64,000 bases of DNA from Clostridium estertheticum subsp. estertheticum (GTDB lineage Bacteria; Bacillota; Clostridia; Clostridiales; Clostridiaceae), in assembly GCF_001877035.1 (NCBI RefSeq), contig NZ_CP015756.1, positions 2,409,001 to 2,473,000 of the forward strand. Reading direction: 5' to 3'. Below, piece after piece: positions 26,998 through 37,869 of the stretch (its first letter is position 1; the number at the start of each line of letters is the position of its first letter). The notes beneath the pieces are model-generated. The model did not search any database and was not told the origin of the DNA. It saw nothing but the letters and a program-made list of their open reading frames with translations. Both the position numbers and the translations under genes were made by a program.

Positions 26998-27402
26998 TTA
27001 TGATTTACCGGAGTTTAATGCATTTTCAATGGATTTTAGAATTACCTTACTGCTGTTTGTTGCTCCTGTAACAGTGTCTACTTGCAAGCTTTGAGCCTTT
27101 ATTACCTTTCCTGTAATAATTTCTGCTGGTTTTCCTTTTTCATTCTTATGTTTTAGTATAGTTATCTTAACAATTTTGTTATCCTTGACTGTAACTGAAA
27201 CAGTAGCTGCCACAGCTAAAGCATCACAAGATCCTGTATATGTTCCGTTAGAAACTTTTGATAAATCTACAGAACTAATTTTGATTTCCTTAATTATTTC
27301 CTTATACTTCTGAATAGAAATTAAATACTTTACACCAAAAATTGCACCGGTAAACACAACAACACAAATTGCACCTAAAATAATTTTTTTTAAATTCAGC
27401 AT
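26998..27402 (-). CDS. Membrane-anchored FMN-binding domain protein
   Basis: 134 residues after AAAGGAG. One N-terminal membrane helix (about residues 6-28) precedes an extracytoplasmic FMN_bind domain (PF04205). The DTVTGATNSSK motif is the flavinylation site, in which a threonine can be joined to FMN by an ApbE enzyme. Small proteins of this kind carry electrons outside the membrane. Its position 13 bases after the PKS gene suggests a redox step in maturing or exporting the product, or flavin-based electron delivery. No ApbE gene lies in the window. Confidence 0.8.
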   Translation of the reverse strand: MLNLKKIILGAICVVVFTGAIFGVKYLISIQKYKEIIKEIKISSVDLSKVSNGTYTGSCDALAVAATVSVTVKDNKIVKITILKHKNEKGKPAEIITGKVIKAQSLQVDTVTGATNSSKVILKSIENALNSGKS

Positions 27403-27415
27403 AATTAATTCTCCT

Positions 27416-30400
27416 TTATTTTTTTAAGTCATTAGCTAAGTCTTTGCAATTTGATTCTTTTTCAATATCTGAAAGGGTATAATTCGTATCAATCTTTAGT
27501 AAACCCTTTTTTTCTATATTATCTAAAACTAATCCTTTGCTTACTACCTCTTTTGCAGTGCACTCACTTGCAATATACTCTTCTTGAAGAGTTACTTTAT
27601 AGGTTTCATTTTCGAAAGGGTAAGTAGGTAATGGAACTTTTTTCTCCATAACAGAAAATAACTTACTAGGGTTATACCTGCTCCCAAGTGTATAAAGTTT
27701 AGCAAATACTGTAATAATAGATTCTACTGGGTTATCATTTATATTCATATCAACCCAATTGAACAGTTTAGCATCATAAAATTCACTGTTTTTGATTTCA
27801 TTAATATTACCAGGATAAATAACTACCTGGTTTTTGATTACAAATTCGTTTAAGTCTTTAATATTTTTTTCTACATTTATAGAAATATCAAGCACATCTT
27901 CAACAACACCCGTTGGTGTTAATATAGGACAATTTAGATAGACTGCATTATTGTCTCCTTTGTCAATAGTATTTTCTAAAATGCTATTGCCCGTAAGCTC
28001 CTTAATAGCTTGATCTAATGTTATTAATCCAGTTAAAACTGCTGCGGCAGCAATACCTGTACCTTGTGCAATCATACCATAAATTTTCAAATCAAAACTA
28101 CTTAAAAGAACACCAAGAGCATACTCAGTTGCAAATGCTTCAATACGCTTATCCTCAAAATTACTGTGATTTTTGTATATTTCATATCTATCTGTGCATT
28201 GTTTGTATGCGGTGTTAAAGGCAACAAAACGCATACATAATTCATGTTTGTTATCCTTAGTAATTTCTAAGTTGCCATCCAGTATAAGATAAGCTTGTGT
28301 TTCGCGATTTGGATTAGATCGTCCGTCAAATGTTCCTTCAATGCTCTCACCATTTTCAAATGAAGTAAGAACTTCTAACAAATGCTCTCTGGATCTAACT
28401 ATTGATGCACTTTTAGTACTTAATTCTTTTTGTGCATTATTCATTGTAAAGCAAATCGAAGCTACACTTAAATCTTGATTTTCTTTTATATGATTTTTTA
28501 AATTAGTTGCTATACGTTTCATAACATTTTTATTTCTACCTGTTAACTGTAATAAATATGGAGGTTTTTCCTCTTCATACTCCATTTGAACTGGAGCTTC
28601 CTCCAACACCACATGAACATTGGTTCCACCGAATCCAAAGGCATTTACACCTGCCCTTAAAGGATTTAAGTTATTACATTTCCACTCTATAGGCTTTTCA
28701 CTTGCAACATAGAATGGTGAATTATCAAAGTCTATATTAGGATTAGTGTTTAACTTATTATAGTTAATAGTGTACGGTATCGTCTTATTTTCAAGTGCAA
28801 GGACTACTTTTATTAAACTCGTTATTCCAGATGCCGATAACATATGCCCAACAGAAGATTTAACTGACCCAACAGCACAGAACCCTTTTTTCGATGTAAA
28901 AGATTGGAAAGCATGAGTCAGACCTTCAATTTCAATAGGATCACCGAGTGGTGTTCCAGTACCATGAGTTTCAACATATGATACTGTTTCTGGATTAACA
29001 TTTGAAGATTGATAAGCCTTTCTTATTGCTTCTGCTTGGCCCTCAGGTCTAGGCGCCGTTATACCCTGTGAATGTCCATCATTATCAATTGCAGAGCCCT
29101 TAATTACAGCCATTATGTTATCTTTATCTAAAATAGCATCAACGAGTGGCTTTAATAATATTGCACTTGACCCTTCCGAAAGTACCATGCCGTCAGCTCT
29201 ACCATCAAATGGATAACAGATTCCAGTTTTAGACAAGGCTGATATTCTACTTAGGCCTACATATGGAGTTGGACTAAGATTCAAATTTACACCCCCAGCG
29301 ATAGCCATTTGGCTATCGCCTGTTCTAATACTTTCACATGCCAAATGTAGTGCTGAGAGTGATGACGAACAAGCTGAATTAATTGTTAAACTTGGTCCTG
29401 TGAGATCAAGGCAGTGACTTACTCTTGCAGCAACCTCATTTAAACTATTTCCTGCAACCGCATCTGGCACCATCTTTGCAGGTTGTAGAACATTTAAAAT
29501 ACTTGCCATTATGCCCTTTCTTTCCATGTCATTTATATTATTAAATATTTTATTATTTAATAAGTCATTTTTTAGTTCCATATAAGTTCTATAATTAGCA
29601 AAATGCTCTTCATAGGTACTTTGTTCACAGCCTACAAAAACTCCAATACTTTTTGATTTATATCTTCCACCATAGCCTGCTTGCTCTAATGCTTCCCATG
29701 CAACCTCTAGAAAAATCCTCTGCTGTGGATCAGTAACTGTGGCCTCACTCGGAGACATACCAAAGAATAAAGGATCAAAGTCATATGGCTTATCTATAAA
29801 TCCACCATGCTTAGTATACGATGTATGTGAAGAATTTACATCAGTACTAAAATAATCCTTTGATGTCCATCGTCCTTTTGGAACTTCTCTTATTTCACAT
29901 TTTCCAGTCTCTAGAATATTCCAATATTCATCTAAGGTGTTTGCTCCTGGTATCCGAACACTTGCACCAATTATTGCTATATCCTTTATATTTTCATTTT
30001 GATTATTGTTTTTATAAGAGACATCCATTTTTGCTGATGCTACCTCATCTGAACCTGTGGAATAAAGTTTTTCTATATATTGTGCTAATGAATCTGGCGT
30101 CTGATATTCAAATATTAATGTAGGATATAATTCAATTCCAAGATTTTGTCTTAGACTTTCCATAACTTTTACTGCTCCAAGTGAATCCAGTCCTAAGTCA
30201 ACAAAATTCTGTCCTTTATCAAGGTTCTCCATGTCTACTTTCAACTGCTCAGCAATTACTCCGTAAACCGTCTCTCTAGTATTTTTTGACTTTTTAAAAT
30301 CCGAACTACTAACTTTAATTTGAGAAGAGCTCTTTTCTTGTGCCAATTGAATTTTGTCTATAATGTGTATTACTCTTTGATTTCCGTCTGACAAAACCCT

Positions 30401-33400
30401 CATAAGAGCTTCAACTGCTTTGCCTTTTGGGAGAGGATTTAACCCTTGAGCCTTTATTGCATTTAAAGCAATATCACCCAAATCAGAACCCATTCCAGTT
30501 TTAGACCATAAAGAATAATTTAATGAAATAGTTTTTCCAGGTGCATTAACAGAGTCTCTGTAGTAACTGTATGCTGGTAAAAATGAATTTGCTGCAGCAT
30601 AATCACCAATACCTGCTGACCAAGCTTTTTGTGAACAAGATACAGATGATATCATAACAAAGAACTTAAGTGGCTCTTTTCTTGTAACAAAATCAGTTAT
30701 TACCGCCCCTTGAACTTTAGGTTGTATAACTTTATTTATTGTATCAATTTCTTTATCTATTAACTTAAATGTAGAGGAATCCCAGCTACCAGCTGCATGA
30801 ATAATTCCATGAATAGGACCATATACATCATTTACTTTTTTTATAAGATTTTTCATTTCACCAATCTTTGTAACATCTACAGTCTCATAAGTTACATTTG
30901 CACCAAGTTCTTCAAGGTTTAGAATTAATTTAATTTTATTTGCGTGTTTATCACTTATCTCTTTGTTCCATTCCACTCTTAGTGGCAATTTTGAGCGTCC
31001 TGTTAATACTAGATTGATTTTAGCTTTTTTTGCGAATGCTTTAGCAATTTCGCCACCTACAGGACTCAGTCCACCTGTAATTAAATAAGTTTCACCCTCA
31101 TTAAATACAATTTTAGAGGATTCATTTAATTCATGTGTGTTTACTAAATCCCTTACATACCTCGCTCCATCTCTAATCGCAACTATTCCTTCAGTGTTTA
31201 ATTCTCTTCTCATTTCATTGAATAAGGTTTGAGCAAGTTCCTTATTAGATTTATATTCTTTTTTATCTATATCAATACAATATGAATTTATAAAATCATT
31301 TTCCTGATCTAGAGCCAATGCTAAAGTTACAGCAATACCTTGGTGTGGATTTAAAATTTTATAACTATCATCAACAGCTATGGCACCATTTGTAGCTATT
31401 AATAATTTAACATTTTGTGAATCAATTTTTTCTATCGCCTTTCCAATTAACAATATGCTATAAATGTCATCGTAAAGCACTTTATCATCGAATACAAATT
31501 CTGACTTAAAATGCTCCCCTTTAAAATTCCAAAGATGTATTACTGCCGTTATAGGCCCTTGTATCTCTTTAAAGAGTTTAATATAGTCAGTTTCTATTAA
31601 TGGATTAATAATAAATTTTTTATTAGAATCATAACTATATTCAGTTCCAGAACTAACAACATAAACTCTATTTTTATTTGAATCAAACATTGATTCAAAT
31701 TCTTCACTAAGACCATTTCCATCGTCAAATATTATTATATTTCCTGCTTCAAAAGAGGTAAAAAGCTTCGGTGGTTCAGGAATCCAGCTCCAATTATAAA
31801 ACCAATTGCTAGGAACCTTAATATTCTCCATCCCGAAATCAGGTTTATAAGTATTCCTTTGAAATGGATATAATGGTAATTGAACTTTATCATAATAAAT
31901 ACCTTCTTCAAACTTTTCAAAGTCTATGTTAAGTCCTAAAGAAAATAATGAACCCAAGGCTTCTAAACATGTCTCAAAGGAATTTTTTTTGCGATTTGCA
32001 CAAAACAATACAGTTTCTGTATTACAAATCTGAATACCATTTGCAATTCCTGCGAGTACTCTATCCGGACCACACTCAATTAAAACATCTACTAAGTTGT
32101 CTGATAAATATTTTAAACTCTGCTCAAACTTTACAGGTGATAAAATATGTTGAATCCAATACTCGGTATCAAAAGACTTAGTCATTAATTCTCCTGTTAC
32201 ATTTGACACTATCGGTATTTTAGGAGAATTAAAAGTCACTCCCTCAAGTACTCCCCTAAATTCATCTAGAATTGGATTCATAAGTGGTGTATGGAAAGCT
32301 TGCGAAACATCTAATATCTTAAATCCTATTTCTTTGCTAAATAGTAATTCAGTAAATTTTTCTATTGCAGTTAATTCCCCTGATATCACCTGATGAGTCC
32401 CATTGTATGCAGCTATCCAAACACTACCATCAAAAGCCTTTAGTAATTGTTCTAATTTATCTCCCGAAGTAAATACTGCACACATACCACCTGATGATTG
32501 TAATTCATGCATCAGCTTACCTCTAGAGGCTACTATCTTCGCTGCATCTTGCAAACTTACTACACCTGAAAGACAAGCTGCCGACCATTCACCAATACTA
32601 TGGCCAATCATATAATCCGGCTTAACACCCAAATCTATAAGAAGCTTTCCAAATGCATAGTCAATAGCAAAGACTACTGGCTGCGTAATATTAGTTTGTG
32701 CAAGAATCATTTTATCTGCTTTATCACTATAAATTAAGTCAGTTAACTTTTCGTTAAGATATGGATAAAAAGCCTGGGAACATTCCTCAATATAACCTCT
32801 AAAAATAGGCAAGTGCTCATATAGTTCTCTTGCTATTCCAACATACTGCGAACCTTGCCCCGTGAACATTAATGCTATTTTGTGAGATTTATCAACATCT
32901 TCATTATCTAATTTAATTTCTTTAAGTTTATTTAATAAATCAGAGCAAGATTCTGAAACCACACTACATCTATATTTGAATAATGTTCTTGATACATTTT
33001 CTGTGTAACATACATCTCCTAAGCAATTTCCATTACTAGTTTTAAGATATCCTACTAGATCATCAATTTTTTGTTCTAATGATCCTTTTGTGTTCGCAGA
33101 AAGACATATAAGGTTATTCGACCTCTCATATTTTTTTTCAGATATTGTTTTAGCTAATTTGGGAGCCTCTTCAACAACCATATGACAATTAGTACCACCA
33201 AACCCAAAAGAGTTAATAGATGCTCGCCTTGATATTCCTTGATCCACAGTCCATTCCTTTGCCTTAGAAATAGTATAAAAAGGAGTTTTATTGAACTTAA
33301 TAGAAGGATTAAGCTGCGTTAAATTAACGTTGGGTGGCATTATCTTATTGTTTAATGCCAAAACTACCTTAATAAAACTAGCTATACCAGCACTATTTAA

Positions 33401-36400
33401 AAGATGTCCAATATTTGCTTTAACCGATCCTATAGCTATAGAATTCGGTTTAGGACTCCACCTTTTAAAAGCACTATCCAGGGCTCTAACTTCACTCGGA
33501 TCTCCAATTTTTGTACCCGTTCCATGAGCTTCTACATATTGTATATCTTTAGGATTAAAATCATTTTTGGCATATAAAGATTCAATTACAGAACGTTGCC
33601 CATCAGGATTAGGTGCCATAACTCCTATAGAATGTCCATCATTATTTATTGCACTCGCTTTAATAATAGCAAGAACCTTATCTTTGTCTGCTATTGCTTT
33701 CTTCAAAGGTTTTAGCAGAACTAGACCTGCACCTTCCCCAGGAACAAGGCCATCAGCCTTAGCGTCAAAAACACTCGACACTCCACTTGTTGATAAAGCA
33801 CCTGCATTACTAAGGTAAATATACGGCGTAGGAGTAAGCAAAAGATTAATCCCTCCTGCTATAGCAATGTCACATTCCCCTCGTTTAAGAGACTCACAAG
33901 CCATGTGAATAGTTACTATTGAAGATGAGCAGGCAGTATCTACTACTATACTAGGCCCTTTTAAATTGAATTCCTGAGAGGCCCTAGCTGCAATCATATT
34001 CAAGATATTATCCACAAGTAAATTAGGGTGGAAATCAGTTACACCAAACTTGTTTTTCCATTCTTTAAGAATTGACTCTTGTTGCTCCGATGTAAGTGAT
34101 GTAACACTATCAAAACTCTTGAGATTAAGCATTTTTAAAGTATTTAGATGATATTCATAATAGGCATTTGTACTTGCACCAATAAATAGTGCTAAGCTTC
34201 TTCCACTTATCTTTTTCTTAGAATATCCCGCTCTCTCCAATATTTCAAAAACTAATTCCAAGATAATCCTCTGCTGAGGATCCATAACAGAGGCCTCTTC
34301 GTCTGATATATTAAATAACTTGGCATCAAAATCAAATACATTATCTATAAAGGCACCTGTGCGACAATTTGTTTTTGCTTTATCATCACTTGGACTATAG
34401 TATTGATTTATATCCCATCTATCTTCAGGTATTTCATTAATACTACATTTCCCAGTTGCAAGGTTATCCCAAAACTCTTCTGGACTTGATGCATCAGGAA
34501 AACGACAAGACATCTCAATTACTGCTATATCATCATCCTCATTCATTGAAGATGGTGTTGTTTTTGCTGCATTAATCTCCGATGTATTTACTTTAGGTAA
34601 AACTCTAATATATTCCGCCATATCATTTATAGTTTTGCAATTAATAAGAATATCATGGCTTAAAGTCAATTTGAAATCATCTTCTAGCATTCCTAACACT
34701 TGGACTGCCTTTATTGAAGTTCCACCTAATGATAAAAATGTTTGATTATATCCTAAGCTTTCTATAGGTTTATCTAATACTTGTCCCCAAATTTCACGTA
34801 TTTTATCTGCATTTTTTCCTATCGTTAAAATATTATCTGGTTCAACTTTCTCAGATTTAGCCACCATATTAAACAATAATTCATCTGAAGTAAATATTTT
34901 TCCATCATATTCATTATTTAAAAATGACTTTATTAAAACAAACCTTTGCACTTTACCACTAGTAGTTTTAGGAATAATTTTAGTTAAGACAACATACTCA
35001 ATGGCGATACCAAAAGACTCATTTATTTGTCGTAGAATATTTGCATAGAATTCGCGTACTTTATCCTTATGTACACGAAGTGCAGAGAATATTGCTACTT
35101 TTTCTCTTCCCTCAACCTCATCATGCCAACCACATACCACAATTTTTCCAGGCTCTACTCCCTCAAATTCTTCTAATTTAAACTCGATGTCATGAGCAAA
35201 GAAATTTTGTCCATTAACAAAAATTATATCTTTAATACGACCTGTTACACATAACTTACCCTCAATCATAAAACCAGTATCTCCTGTTTTTAACCAATCA
35301 TCTTGAAAAAATTTGCTTGTTGCTTCAGGGTTATAAATGTAACCTGAGGTAACATTGTCCCCTTTTATTTGAATTTCTCCTAATTGCTTTTCTACAACTA
35401 TTTCCCCATTCTCATCTACTATACGCACTTCCATACCAGGAACTGGGTATCCCTCACTTGCCACATAAAATGAATCAACATCATTTTCACTAACTTCTTT
35501 TGCTACCTTATTGGTTATAAGGCTATTTCTGCTAATACAATGGCTTTCAGGTCTTGTGTTTGTAGTTGGAAAAGTAACTGCGAGGCATGCTTCGGCCATT
35601 CCATAGACCAAGAACATGCTCGTTGCTGGTAATTTACAAATAGCTAATTTATCCATAAATTCTCTTATAAGTGGTATTGAAATAGGTTCTGCTCCATTAA
35701 ATATCAATCTTAAACGACTCAAATCCCAAGTTGCAAGGTGCTTATCTGTTATTTTTTTAAGTAATAATCTATATCCAAAATTAGGACTAGAAGTTAAACT
35801 AATCTTATGCTGAACAATCAAATCAAACCACCTTGTTGGCCTCTTTACAAAATCCACTGGATGCATGTTTATCTGAAACATACCTAAAGCAATTAATGTA
35901 AGATGACAACCAATTAAACCCATATCATGATAATAAGGCATCCATGAAAGAAATCTATCCTCTGATGTAAAACCAGCAGCATCAATAATGCCTTCTATAT
36001 TAGTTAACAAGTTTTTATGTGTCAGAATCACTCCCTTGGGGGTGTTTGTACTTCCTGAACTAAATTGTATTAAAGCAGGCTTATCTGATGTAGACATGTC
36101 AATTGAACCTTTAACTGTACTTTGCCTTAAAACTGATATATTTAACATTAGCATATCTTTGCAATCTGAATATGAATCATTATTTTCTATACCGCAAATC
36201 ATGGTATCATCACTTATTATTACAGGTTTTTTAAGTGTATTCCACACATTTATAAGCTTTTCTAAAGAAGCATTTTTTTCTTTAAATGATGATGGAGGAG
36301 TAATTGGTGCAGGTATAATTCCACCAAGGATACAAGCCCAGAAGCTAACAGCAAAATCAATGTTATTTTCGAAAGAAAGTATTGCAAAATCATCTCGTTT

Positions 36401-36643
36401 TAAACCACTTTTTTGAAGTTTACCTAAACTGTAAATGGCTTTTTCAAGTAATTGTTCATATGTTAAGAAAATTTCATCATTATTTTGAATGAACAATATT
36501 CCCTTATCCTTTTGGTTTTCTGAAGCCTCTATTAATAAGTTACCAATATTCATTTTGCCTGAGTATTTACCAGTTATAGGTTTTCCAGATGAAATTGACA
36601 TTTTTATATCTATAGCAGCCTTAGTTACTTTTTTATTGTTCAT
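27416..36643 (-). CDS. Polyketide synthase: FAAL-ACP-KS-AT-KR-ACP-KS-AT(eroded)
   Basis: 3,075 residues after AAGGAG. Fatty-acyl-AMP ligase, residues 35-590 (SSGSTNTPKG, KTGDTGF). ACP, Ser643. First KS, 704-1165 (Cys905, His1040, His1080). AT, 1255-1570 (GHSIGE with Ser1349; AFH at 1449-1451, the malonyl-type signature). KR, 1610-2090 (TGGLSPVGG; Tyr2015 in GDYAAAN). ACP, Ser2154. Second KS, 2220-2685 (Cys2425, His2560, His2600). An AT-like region, 2783-3010, has Gly2861 in place of the serine nucleophile and lacks the C-terminal half. There is no ACP at the C-terminus, so the second KS must use a carrier on another protein, most likely the NRPS N-terminal ACP. Predicted chemistry: an activated fatty acid is extended once by malonate with ketoreduction, then once more. 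Confidence 0.93.
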   Translation of the reverse strand: MNNKKVTKAAIDIKMSISSGKPITGKYSGKMNIGNLLIEASENQKDKGILFIQNNDEIFLTYEQLLEKAIYSLGKLQKSGLKRDDFAILSFENNIDFAVSFWACILGGIIPAPITPPSSFKEKNASLEKLINVWNTLKKPVIISDDTMICGIENNDSYSDCKDMLMLNISVLRQSTVKGSIDMSTSDKPALIQFSSGSTNTPKGVILTHKNLLTNIEGIIDAAGFTSEDRFLSWMPYYHDMGLIGCHLTLIALGMFQINMHPVDFVKRPTRWFDLIVQHKISLTSSPNFGYRLLLKKITDKHLATWDLSRLRLIFNGAEPISIPLIREFMDKLAICKLPATSMFLVYGMAEACLAVTFPTTNTRPESHCISRNSLITNKVAKEVSENDVDSFYVASEGYPVPGMEVRIVDENGEIVVEKQLGEIQIKGDNVTSGYIYNPEATSKFFQDDWLKTGDTGFMIEGKLCVTGRIKDIIFVNGQNFFAHDIEFKLEEFEGVEPGKIVVCGWHDEVEGREKVAIFSALRVHKDKVREFYANILRQINESFGIAIEYVVLTKIIPKTTSGKVQRFVLIKSFLNNEYDGKIFTSDELLFNMVAKSEKVEPDNILTIGKNADKIREIWGQVLDKPIESLGYNQTFLSLGGTSIKAVQVLGMLEDDFKLTLSHDILINCKTINDMAEYIRVLPKVNTSEINAAKTTPSSMNEDDDIAVIEMSCRFPDASSPEEFWDNLATGKCSINEIPEDRWDINQYYSPSDDKAKTNCRTGAFIDNVFDFDAKLFNISDEEASVMDPQQRIILELVFEILERAGYSKKKISGRSLALFIGASTNAYYEYHLNTLKMLNLKSFDSVTSLTSEQQESILKEWKNKFGVTDFHPNLLVDNILNMIAARASQEFNLKGPSIVVDTACSSSIVTIHMACESLKRGECDIAIAGGINLLLTPTPYIYLSNAGALSTSGVSSVFDAKADGLVPGEGAGLVLLKPLKKAIADKDKVLAIIKASAINNDGHSIGVMAPNPDGQRSVIESLYAKNDFNPKDIQYVEAHGTGTKIGDPSEVRALDSAFKRWSPKPNSIAIGSVKANIGHLLNSAGIASFIKVVLALNNKIMPPNVNLTQLNPSIKFNKTPFYTISKAKEWTVDQGISRRASINSFGFGGTNCHMVVEEAPKLAKTISEKKYERSNNLICLSANTKGSLEQKIDDLVGYLKTSNGNCLGDVCYTENVSRTLFKYRCSVVSESCSDLLNKLKEIKLDNEDVDKSHKIALMFTGQGSQYVGIARELYEHLPIFRGYIEECSQAFYPYLNEKLTDLIYSDKADKMILAQTNITQPVVFAIDYAFGKLLIDLGVKPDYMIGHSIGEWSAACLSGVVSLQDAAKIVASRGKLMHELQSSGGMCAVFTSGDKLEQLLKAFDGSVWIAAYNGTHQVISGELTAIEKFTELLFSKEIGFKILDVSQAFHTPLMNPILDEFRGVLEGVTFNSPKIPIVSNVTGELMTKSFDTEYWIQHILSPVKFEQSLKYLSDNLVDVLIECGPDRVLAGIANGIQICNTETVLFCANRKKNSFETCLEALGSLFSLGLNIDFEKFEEGIYYDKVQLPLYPFQRNTYKPDFGMENIKVPSNWFYNWSWIPEPPKLFTSFEAGNIIIFDDGNGLSEEFESMFDSNKNRVYVVSSGTEYSYDSNKKFIINPLIETDYIKLFKEIQGPITAVIHLWNFKGEHFKSEFVFDDKVLYDDIYSILLIGKAIEKIDSQNVKLLIATNGAIAVDDSYKILNPHQGIAVTLALALDQENDFINSYCIDIDKKEYKSNKELAQTLFNEMRRELNTEGIVAIRDGARYVRDLVNTHELNESSKIVFNEGETYLITGGLSPVGGEIAKAFAKKAKINLVLTGRSKLPLRVEWNKEISDKHANKIKLILNLEELGANVTYETVDVTKIGEMKNLIKKVNDVYGPIHGIIHAAGSWDSSTFKLIDKEIDTINKVIQPKVQGAVITDFVTRKEPLKFFVMISSVSCSQKAWSAGIGDYAAANSFLPAYSYYRDSVNAPGKTISLNYSLWSKTGMGSDLGDIALNAIKAQGLNPLPKGKAVEALMRVLSDGNQRVIHIIDKIQLAQEKSSSQIKVSSSDFKKSKNTRETVYGVIAEQLKVDMENLDKGQNFVDLGLDSLGAVKVMESLRQNLGIELYPTLIFEYQTPDSLAQYIEKLYSTGSDEVASAKMDVSYKNNNQNENIKDIAIIGASVRIPGANTLDEYWNILETGKCEIREVPKGRWTSKDYFSTDVNSSHTSYTKHGGFIDKPYDFDPLFFGMSPSEATVTDPQQRIFLEVAWEALEQAGYGGRYKSKSIGVFVGCEQSTYEEHFANYRTYMELKNDLLNNKIFNNINDMERKGIMASILNVLQPAKMVPDAVAGNSLNEVAARVSHCLDLTGPSLTINSACSSSLSALHLACESIRTGDSQMAIAGGVNLNLSPTPYVGLSRISALSKTGICYPFDGRADGMVLSEGSSAILLKPLVDAILDKDNIMAVIKGSAIDNDGHSQGITAPRPEGQAEAIRKAYQSSNVNPETVSYVETHGTGTPLGDPIEIEGLTHAFQSFTSKKGFCAVGSVKSSVGHMLSASGITSLIKVVLALENKTIPYTINYNKLNTNPNIDFDNSPFYVASEKPIEWKCNNLNPLRAGVNAFGFGGTNVHVVLEEAPVQMEYEEEKPPYLLQLTGRNKNVMKRIATNLKNHIKENQDLSVASICFTMNNAQKELSTKSASIVRSREHLLEVLTSFENGESIEGTFDGRSNPNRETQAYLILDGNLEITKDNKHELCMRFVAFNTAYKQCTDRYEIYKNHSNFEDKRIEAFATEYALGVLLSSFDLKIYGMIAQGTGIAAAAVLTGLITLDQAIKELTGNSILENTIDKGDNNAVYLNCPILTPTGVVEDVLDISINVEKNIKDLNEFVIKNQVVIYPGNINEIKNSEFYDAKLFNWVDMNINDNPVESIITVFAKLYTLGSRYNPSKLFSVMEKKVPLPTYPFENETYKVTLQEEYIASECTAKEVVSKGLVLDNIEKKGLLKIDTNYTLSDIEKESNCKDLANDLKK

Positions 36644-36686
36644 ATGTGCATCTCCTTAATCATAGTTTTTCAAGTCATAACTTTAT

Positions 36687-37850
36687 TTAAACAACTGTCT
36701 TTGAATCATCATTACTTCTTTTAACAAAGGTTGTAAAAAGAAATATAACAAAAATTAATAAACATACGCTAAAAATATAACCATCTCCAAACAAACTCAT
36801 AGCTGTGGATGAAACAATTGGACCTATAGTTGACCCAATCCCATAAGATGAAGTAAACAATGAAGTTCCAGAAGATATTTCTTTACTACCAAGATTCTGA
36901 ACTGTAACTGCCAAAGATAATGGGTATATAGGTCCAATCACAAACCCAGATAAGAAAGAAAAAATTAATCGTAACTCAAAACTATTGGAAACTATAATGC
37001 CTAAAACCGTAAATATAGAGATAAAGATAATTATTATCAAAGTTTTGTTATGACCAAACTTATCTGAAATATAAGTCATAGGCATAGTTCCTACAATGCT
37101 TCCAACTACAAATATCGCCAAAGCATATCCAAGGTTTGTTAAACTATAATGCTTATGAAGAAGAAAAATAGGATAAAGGGTAATTAAAGTTGTTTCTGTA
37201 AAACCATATAGAAACGCACCTTGAAGCCCAATAGTTATTTTTTTAAATACATTTTCTTTTAGTTTTGCAGGAAATATAAGTTTTTCTTTAAAATTAAGTT
37301 TTAAAATTATTGGACACAATAAAAGTGAAGCTATAGGAATCATAAAAGGAACCCACGATTTATACATATAAAGCTTTGGACCTATAATAGAACTTAGTAC
37401 AAAACCTATAGCAAAATAGAATGAATACAAACCACTTACCATCCCTCTTGTATCATCTTCTGTTAAATTCTGAAGCATTGTCTGAACTCCAACTATATTA
37501 AAACTTATCCCAAAACCCATAATCACCATTAGCAAAAATAAAACATATAAACTTGAAACAAATGGAAAGATACCACAAGCTGTTGCAGAAACTAATGATC
37601 CTACTAATATAATTCCTTTAATATTTTTGTTTCTCATATTTTTATCTAAATAAGCTGAACCTATTGACATAAAAAGAAAAAAAGAAGAAGAAACTATTCC
37701 AATCCAAAAGCTTCCCACATTGATTTGCTCAAGGTGAGTGGACGCAAGGGGATTAATAATCCCCATTGCAATTCCAATAAATAAGCCTATTATATAGAGA
37801 ATCCATTTATTTTTTCCAAACAACAAATATATTTTTCCTTTTAAGCCCAT
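36687..37850 (-). CDS. MFS transporter, probable product exporter
   Basis: 387 residues, twelve predicted membrane helices with a longer middle loop. The segments GIVSSSFFLFMSIGSAYLD and YISDKFGHNKT correspond to the conserved cytoplasmic loops 2-3 and 8-9 of major facilitator proteins. It lies between the NRPS and PKS genes with gaps of 19 and 43 bases, which marks it as part of the operon. Export of, or self-protection against, the polyketide-peptide is the natural inference. The substrate is not known. Confidence 0.85.
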   Translation of the reverse strand: MGLKGKIYLLFGKNKWILYIIGLFIGIAMGIINPLASTHLEQINVGSFWIGIVSSSFFLFMSIGSAYLDKNMRNKNIKGIILVGSLVSATACGIFPFVSSLYVLFLLMVIMGFGISFNIVGVQTMLQNLTEDDTRGMVSGLYSFYFAIGFVLSSIIGPKLYMYKSWVPFMIPIASLLLCPIILKLNFKEKLIFPAKLKENVFKKITIGLQGAFLYGFTETTLITLYPIFLLHKHYSLTNLGYALAIFVVGSIVGTMPMTYISDKFGHNKTLIIIIFISIFTVLGIIVSNSFELRLIFSFLSGFVIGPIYPLSLAVTVQNLGSKEISSGTSLFTSSYGIGSTIGPIVSSTAMSLFGDGYIFSVCLLIFVIFLFTTFVKRSNDDSKTVV

Positions 37851-37869
37851 AATACTCTGTATTACCCCC

